8,379 bases of DNA, from contig JAKUNY010000058.1 in the NCBI GenBank assembly GCA_022451765.1, positions 1 through 8,379 of the forward strand, given 5' to 3'. The notes below the pieces were generated by a model that searched no databases, was not told the origin of the DNA, and saw nothing but the letters and a program-made list of their open reading frames with translations. The stretch comes from Candidatus Poseidoniaceae archaeon (GTDB lineage Archaea; Thermoplasmatota; Poseidoniia; Poseidoniales; Poseidoniaceae). This document shows, one piece after another, positions 5,876 through 8,379 of the stretch (the first letter of the stretch is position 1; every line of letters begins with the position of its first letter). A program made the translations under genes and the position numbers.

Positions 5876-6621
5876 TCCACAGGTTCAACAGGCTCCCAGA
5901 CAAGTCGGAGTCCGATGCCATCCTTTCGATCATCCATTCGCAATCTTCGCCTTGATGAGGATCGAGTGGAATCGGATTCTGTAAACCAAGAACCACCTTT
6001 TGCCACGAGGAATTCATTAGGCTCGTCTGATGGGTATGTTTGCATCCCAGTATGATTCTTGTGCGATGCTGTCCATTTGGTGCAGGTCATTTCGTAAATC
6101 AAACCATGCATGTCAAAATAGCCCCAAGGGTTTGCCTTTTTCGACCCGACTTCTCTCGTTGTAGCACCACTGTTTCCTCCGTGCCATCCGTGTGCGTCCA
6201 ATTCAGAATCCTTGTTCCCAAAAGACCATCTGGTCGTCGTTCCTGCTTTTGCGACGTACTCCCATTCGGCTTCTGTTGGTAACCGCCACATACCCTTGAG
6301 GCCAATGTATTCGCTCCCATTTGCATTCAAGCGTTTCAAAAACACATCAACATCGTTCATGGAGATTGTTTCAACTGGTCGAAGTCCTGCACTCCAACCA
6401 TCTTGGAATTTTGATGGATTGTCACCCATTATACTGCTCCAGTGCATTTGTGTAACCGGACGGACCCCCAGAAAGAAGGGTTCTGTAATGTTGACCAAGA
6501 TCACAGGAGATTCGTTCGGATGACCAGAACCAACCTGATCACCAATGTGGAATTCACCTGGTTCGACCAAAAGGTAGGTGCCGCCAAAAGCATCTTCAAA
6601 TGAGGGGCGATTTGCGTTCAT
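5872..6621 (-). CDS. FGE/SUMF1-like domain protein lacking the catalytic cysteines
   Basis: 249 residues made of one formylglycine-generating-enzyme-type (FGE-sulfatase, C-type-lectin-like) domain. Landmarks in order: VEPGEFHIGDQ (19-29), EPFFLGVRPVTQMHW (47-61), GDNPSKF (66-72), LRPVETISMNDVDVFLKRLN (80-99), WRLPTEAEWEYVAKAGTTT (112-130), WHGGNSGATTREVGSKK (146-162), NPWGYFDMHGLIYEM (164-178), AKGGSW (207-212) and DGIGLRLVWEP (234-244). In true FGE two cysteines follow the GGS motif. Here those positions are F-T-E-S-D-S-T with no cysteine, so sulfatase activation by the known mechanism is unlikely. The fold also occurs in PvdO/EgtB-type enzymes and in binding proteins, so the role is open. 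HGLIYEM replaces the common HGNVWEW. The ATG at 6621-6619 follows the FMN reductase stop by four bases and sits next to a GTGAT site. An upstream ATG at 6669 would overlap that gene by 44 bases. Its TAA stop overlaps that of the convergent PqqD-like gene. Confidence 0.85.
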   Translation of the reverse strand: MNANRPSFEDAFGGTYLLVEPGEFHIGDQVGSGHPNESPVILVNITEPFFLGVRPVTQMHWSSIMGDNPSKFQDGWSAGLRPVETISMNDVDVFLKRLNANGSEYIGLKGMWRLPTEAEWEYVAKAGTTTRWSFGNKDSELDAHGWHGGNSGATTREVGSKKANPWGYFDMHGLIYEMTCTKWTASHKNHTGMQTYPSDEPNEFLVAKGGSWFTESDSTRSSSRRRLRMDDRKDGIGLRLVWEPVEPVD

Positions 6622-6625
6622 GACA

Positions 6626-7177
6626 TCACATGTTGCGATACATTGTGGCAGTTTTGAGAACAGACTCAACGAGCGAATCCAAACGGGCAGTCATGCCGTC
6701 ATCCGCAAGGTTACCATCATCATCAAAAGCCTCCTTTACATGGCCGACAGCGAGTTGTTGGGAAACAGGGTTTGCATGAAGCCAGCGAAGCATAATCCGC
6801 ATGTGATTGAGTGTATTCGAATTTGATATACCACCGAGCGTGGACATGAGTCCGAACACTTTTCCACCGACATGTTGGTCGTAGACCCAATCAAATGTGT
6901 TCTTCATGACACCAGACATTGTGCCGTGATACTCAGGGGATGAAACCAAGAATGCATCGCACGAAGAAGCCATCTCTTGGAATTCTTTCACAATCGGATT
7001 GGACCAGCAGCCTTTTTCACCCACAAGAGGCAGAGGTTTTTCCTCAAGGTCCCAAAAGTGAACCTCTGCGCCGTTTTCTTGTGCCTTTCTGAGAGCAAGG
7101 TCAACCAACATACCATTTTTTGATTGCCGTCCAATAGACCCGGAAAGGCCCATTACTTTCAGTGGAGTATCCGCCAT
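6626..7177 (-). CDS. NADPH-dependent FMN reductase family protein (flavodoxin fold)
   Basis: 183 residues, cytoplasmic. This is a flavodoxin-like NAD(P)H:FMN/quinone reductase of the family that includes chromate reductases and azoreductases. The N-terminal beta strand and phosphate-binding loop read LKVMGLSGSIGRQSKNG (residues 6-22), where the S/R/S residues hold the FMN phosphate. The second flavin-contact motif is SSPEYHGTMSGVMKNTFDW (79-97), close to the family consensus PEYNxSxxGxLKNxxDW. GGKVFGLMSTLGGISNSNT (104-122) is the third conserved strand-loop region. Length is normal for the family (about 180). Such enzymes transfer two electrons from NAD(P)H to quinones, azo dyes, metals or free flavin; the physiological acceptor cannot be read here. 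The ATG at 7177-7175 (MADTPLKVMGLSGS) is the only start that leaves the first strand intact. The FGE-like gene follows after four bases, so the two are probably one transcript; the upstream gene is divergent. Confidence 0.92.
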   Translation of the reverse strand: MADTPLKVMGLSGSIGRQSKNGMLVDLALRKAQENGAEVHFWDLEEKPLPLVGEKGCWSNPIVKEFQEMASSCDAFLVSSPEYHGTMSGVMKNTFDWVYDQHVGGKVFGLMSTLGGISNSNTLNHMRIMLRWLHANPVSQQLAVGHVKEAFDDDGNLADDGMTARLDSLVESVLKTATMYRNM

Positions 7178-7240
7178 GTTTCTGCTACGAACAAGGGATA
7201 GATGAATCCATTGTTATCACCTAACCGAGAAGCAACTATG

Positions 7241-7248
7241 CTTATACC
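7241..7248 (+). promoter_or_regulatory. Possible TATA box for the TPR/EF-hand gene
   Basis: CTTATACC lies about 36 bases before the ATG at 7281. A start site about 25 bases downstream would leave a leader of roughly 10 bases. Read on the opposite strand it is GGTATAAG, so the same element might serve the divergent FMN reductase gene with a longer leader. The 103-base divergent spacer (7178-7280) shows no other clear signal. This is position and composition only. Confidence 0.4.
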
Positions 7249-7280
7249 ATAACAGTCTTGCCAAAGAACGGGACAAGCGT

Positions 7281-8379
7281 ATGCGTGCAGAGGACGAAGA
7301 CATGTCAAATGCATTGATGAACGACATGGCGGATGCGTTGAGGTCAGCAGGACTGGGATCGATGATCGAACCTGAAGAGCAGGAAGTTGCGACTGAACCC
7401 GAACCAAATCCTGTTGAAGAAGATGAAGTAAGCGTAGAAACAGTTACCTCACAAGTATCTGCAGTTGATGAGTCAAGTATCGAAGAACAGGTTCAGGCTC
7501 TGATTCAAGAAGGTGAATACAAATCACGATCAAGCTCCCCTCAAGAGGCTCTCGTTGCATTCAACAAAGCGATAGCACTGGATCCCTCAAGTGATATGGC
7601 GTGGTTTAATCGTGGTGTCCTTCTTGAAGCCCAACAGGATGCTCGTGGGGCACGCCAAGCCTTTCAGATCTGTCTCGATCTCAACCCAGACCACGCACCT
7701 GCGACCGCAAATCTTGCAATCCTCCTCGACAGAATAGGCGACGATGCTGGTGCTGCTGCGATGGCACGTAGAGGGTTGGAATTTTTCCCAGGACACCCAA
7801 GTCTAACCGATGTCTTGAATCGCACAATGCATGCACCGGTCGATGAAGTGCCCGATGCTATTGAATCAACCATAACCAAAGCAACTCATCAGGAATCAAC
7901 ACTCAACGTTGTCATGGAAGAGACTGGTGTTGAAGATTCGGAAGCGATTCTAGCGGAAGCTGCTCACCATGATATGGACGGGGATGGACACCTTGACAAA
8001 GAGGAATTGAAAAGTGCTGCCAGCATTGTCGCTGCGACACAAATCGTCGAAGAGAAAATAGAGGAATCGATTGAAATTGAAATTGAAGAACGATCATCTG
8101 TTGATGAGGTAGACCTCGACCGTTTAACCGATGAAGCAACCGCACTCATTCGCCAAGGCGAGGCAAAGAAGGCGCTCGCTGTGTTGAAGCCGCATCTGAA
8201 AACAATCGGAGCACAGCATGCTGGTGCTTGGAGAATCGCTGGTGGTGCAATGGCACGAATGGAACTTGATGAACATGCCATAGCCGCACTCGAACATGCT
8301 ACAAGACTCGATGAAACGGTGGCATCTGGATGGTACAATCTTGGAAGTTTGTATGCACGTAACAACAATGAGTCAGGAG
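7281..8379 (+). CDS. TPR-repeat protein with an EF-hand loop (3' end outside window)
   Basis: Partial: 366 residues visible and open to the right edge. After MRAEDEDMSNALMNDMADAL comes an acidic, Pro/Glu-rich linker (about 29-68). The first TPR block covers about 69-171, with typical signatures ALVAFNKAIALDPSS, AWFNRGVLLEAQ, GARQAFQICLDLNPDHAPA and NLAILLDRIGDDAGA. Then a second linker and one EF-hand: loop D231-E242, DMDGDGHLDKEE, with Asp at positions 1, 3, 5 and 9, Gly at 6, Leu at 8 and Glu at 12, the canonical calcium-binding pattern. A Glu/Ile-rich stretch (255-271) leads to a second TPR block from about 280 (EATALIRQGEAKKALAVLK, AALEHATRLDETVAS, WYNLGSLYARNN). No signal peptide or membrane segment is seen, so it is probably cytoplasmic. 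TPR arrays mount protein partners; calcium-tuned binding is inference. The ATG at 7281 is the first in-frame start after the divergent spacer. It is transcribed away from the FMN reductase gene. Confidence 0.88.
   Translation, partial: MRAEDEDMSNALMNDMADALRSAGLGSMIEPEEQEVATEPEPNPVEEDEVSVETVTSQVSAVDESSIEEQVQALIQEGEYKSRSSSPQEALVAFNKAIALDPSSDMAWFNRGVLLEAQQDARGARQAFQICLDLNPDHAPATANLAILLDRIGDDAGAAAMARRGLEFFPGHPSLTDVLNRTMHAPVDEVPDAIESTITKATHQESTLNVVMEETGVEDSEAILAEAAHHDMDGDGHLDKEELKSAASIVAATQIVEEKIEESIEIEIEERSSVDEVDLDRLTDEATALIRQGEAKKALAVLKPHLKTIGAQHAGAWRIAGGAMARMELDEHAIAALEHATRLDETVASGWYNLGSLYARNNNESG
7971..8006 (+). other. EF-hand calcium-binding loop inside the TPR protein
   Basis: The twelve codons read DMDGDGHLDKEE. 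Every ligand position of a canonical EF-hand loop is satisfied, and the loop is flanked by helix-prone sequence (SEAILAEAAHH before, LKSAASIVAATQ after). Only one copy is visible; EF-hands usually work in pairs, so a partner copy beyond the window edge or pairing between molecules is possible. A dockerin-like use is less likely because there is no signal peptide. Confidence 0.8.

Noticed and set aside
6622..6669. ATG at 6669 as start of the FGE-like protein
   Set aside because: It needs a 44-base overlap with the FMN reductase gene and adds residues unlike the family. The ATG at 6621, four bases after the stop, is simpler.
1..8379. CRISPR arrays, tRNA or rRNA genes, insertion sequences, toxin-antitoxin or defence genes
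   Set aside because: No direct repeats with spacers, no cloverleaf-like stretches, no transposase motifs, and no gene resembling known defence families were seen.

Overview
The window looks like a piece of an archaeal genome, most probably a marine planktonic euryarchaeon of the Marine Group II (Poseidoniales) type. Three things point to Archaea: a ribosomal protein S19e gene followed by a PDCD5-family DNA-binding protein gene, which is an archaeal/eukaryotic pair; GGTG/GGAAGTGA-type Shine-Dalgarno sites with possible TATA boxes; and a very large surface protein built of NEW3/CARDB-like beta-sandwich repeats with a C-terminal membrane anchor. The Marine Group II assignment is inference from overall gene style. 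No rRNA, tRNA, CRISPR array, insertion sequence or long repeat was seen.

Left end, minus strand (1-662): rps19e and then the 5' part of a PDCD5-like gene, which runs off the left edge. The rps19e frame carries an in-frame TGA (294-296). The frame continues past it into a normal S19e C-terminus ending at 168, so the gene is either broken here or contains a sequence error.

Centre, plus strand (798-5872): a tightly packed run of four genes. They are a two-membrane-segment protein of unknown function with an outside domain; a 1,175-residue secreted and anchored multi-domain surface protein; a 57-residue two-helix membrane protein that lies in the short gap after it; and a PqqD-like (RiPP recognition element fold) cytoplasmic protein. 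Spacings of 30, 21 and 8 bases suggest one operon. The last gene meets the next minus-strand gene tail to tail, with the two TAA stop codons overlapping in a TTAA palindrome.

Right part, minus strand (5872-7177): an NADPH-dependent FMN reductase (flavodoxin-fold) gene followed after 4 bases by a formylglycine-generating-enzyme (FGE/SUMF1-like) domain gene that lacks the catalytic cysteines of true FGE. Right end, plus strand (7281 to the edge): a TPR-repeat protein with one perfect EF-hand calcium loop between two TPR blocks, divergent from the FMN reductase and cut off by the right edge.

The envelope genes in the middle plausibly act together at the cell surface, but their function cannot be read from the sequence. 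The least ordinary items are the in-frame stop in rps19e, the small membrane protein, the stand-alone PqqD-like gene, the cysteine-less FGE-like protein and the TPR/EF-hand combination.
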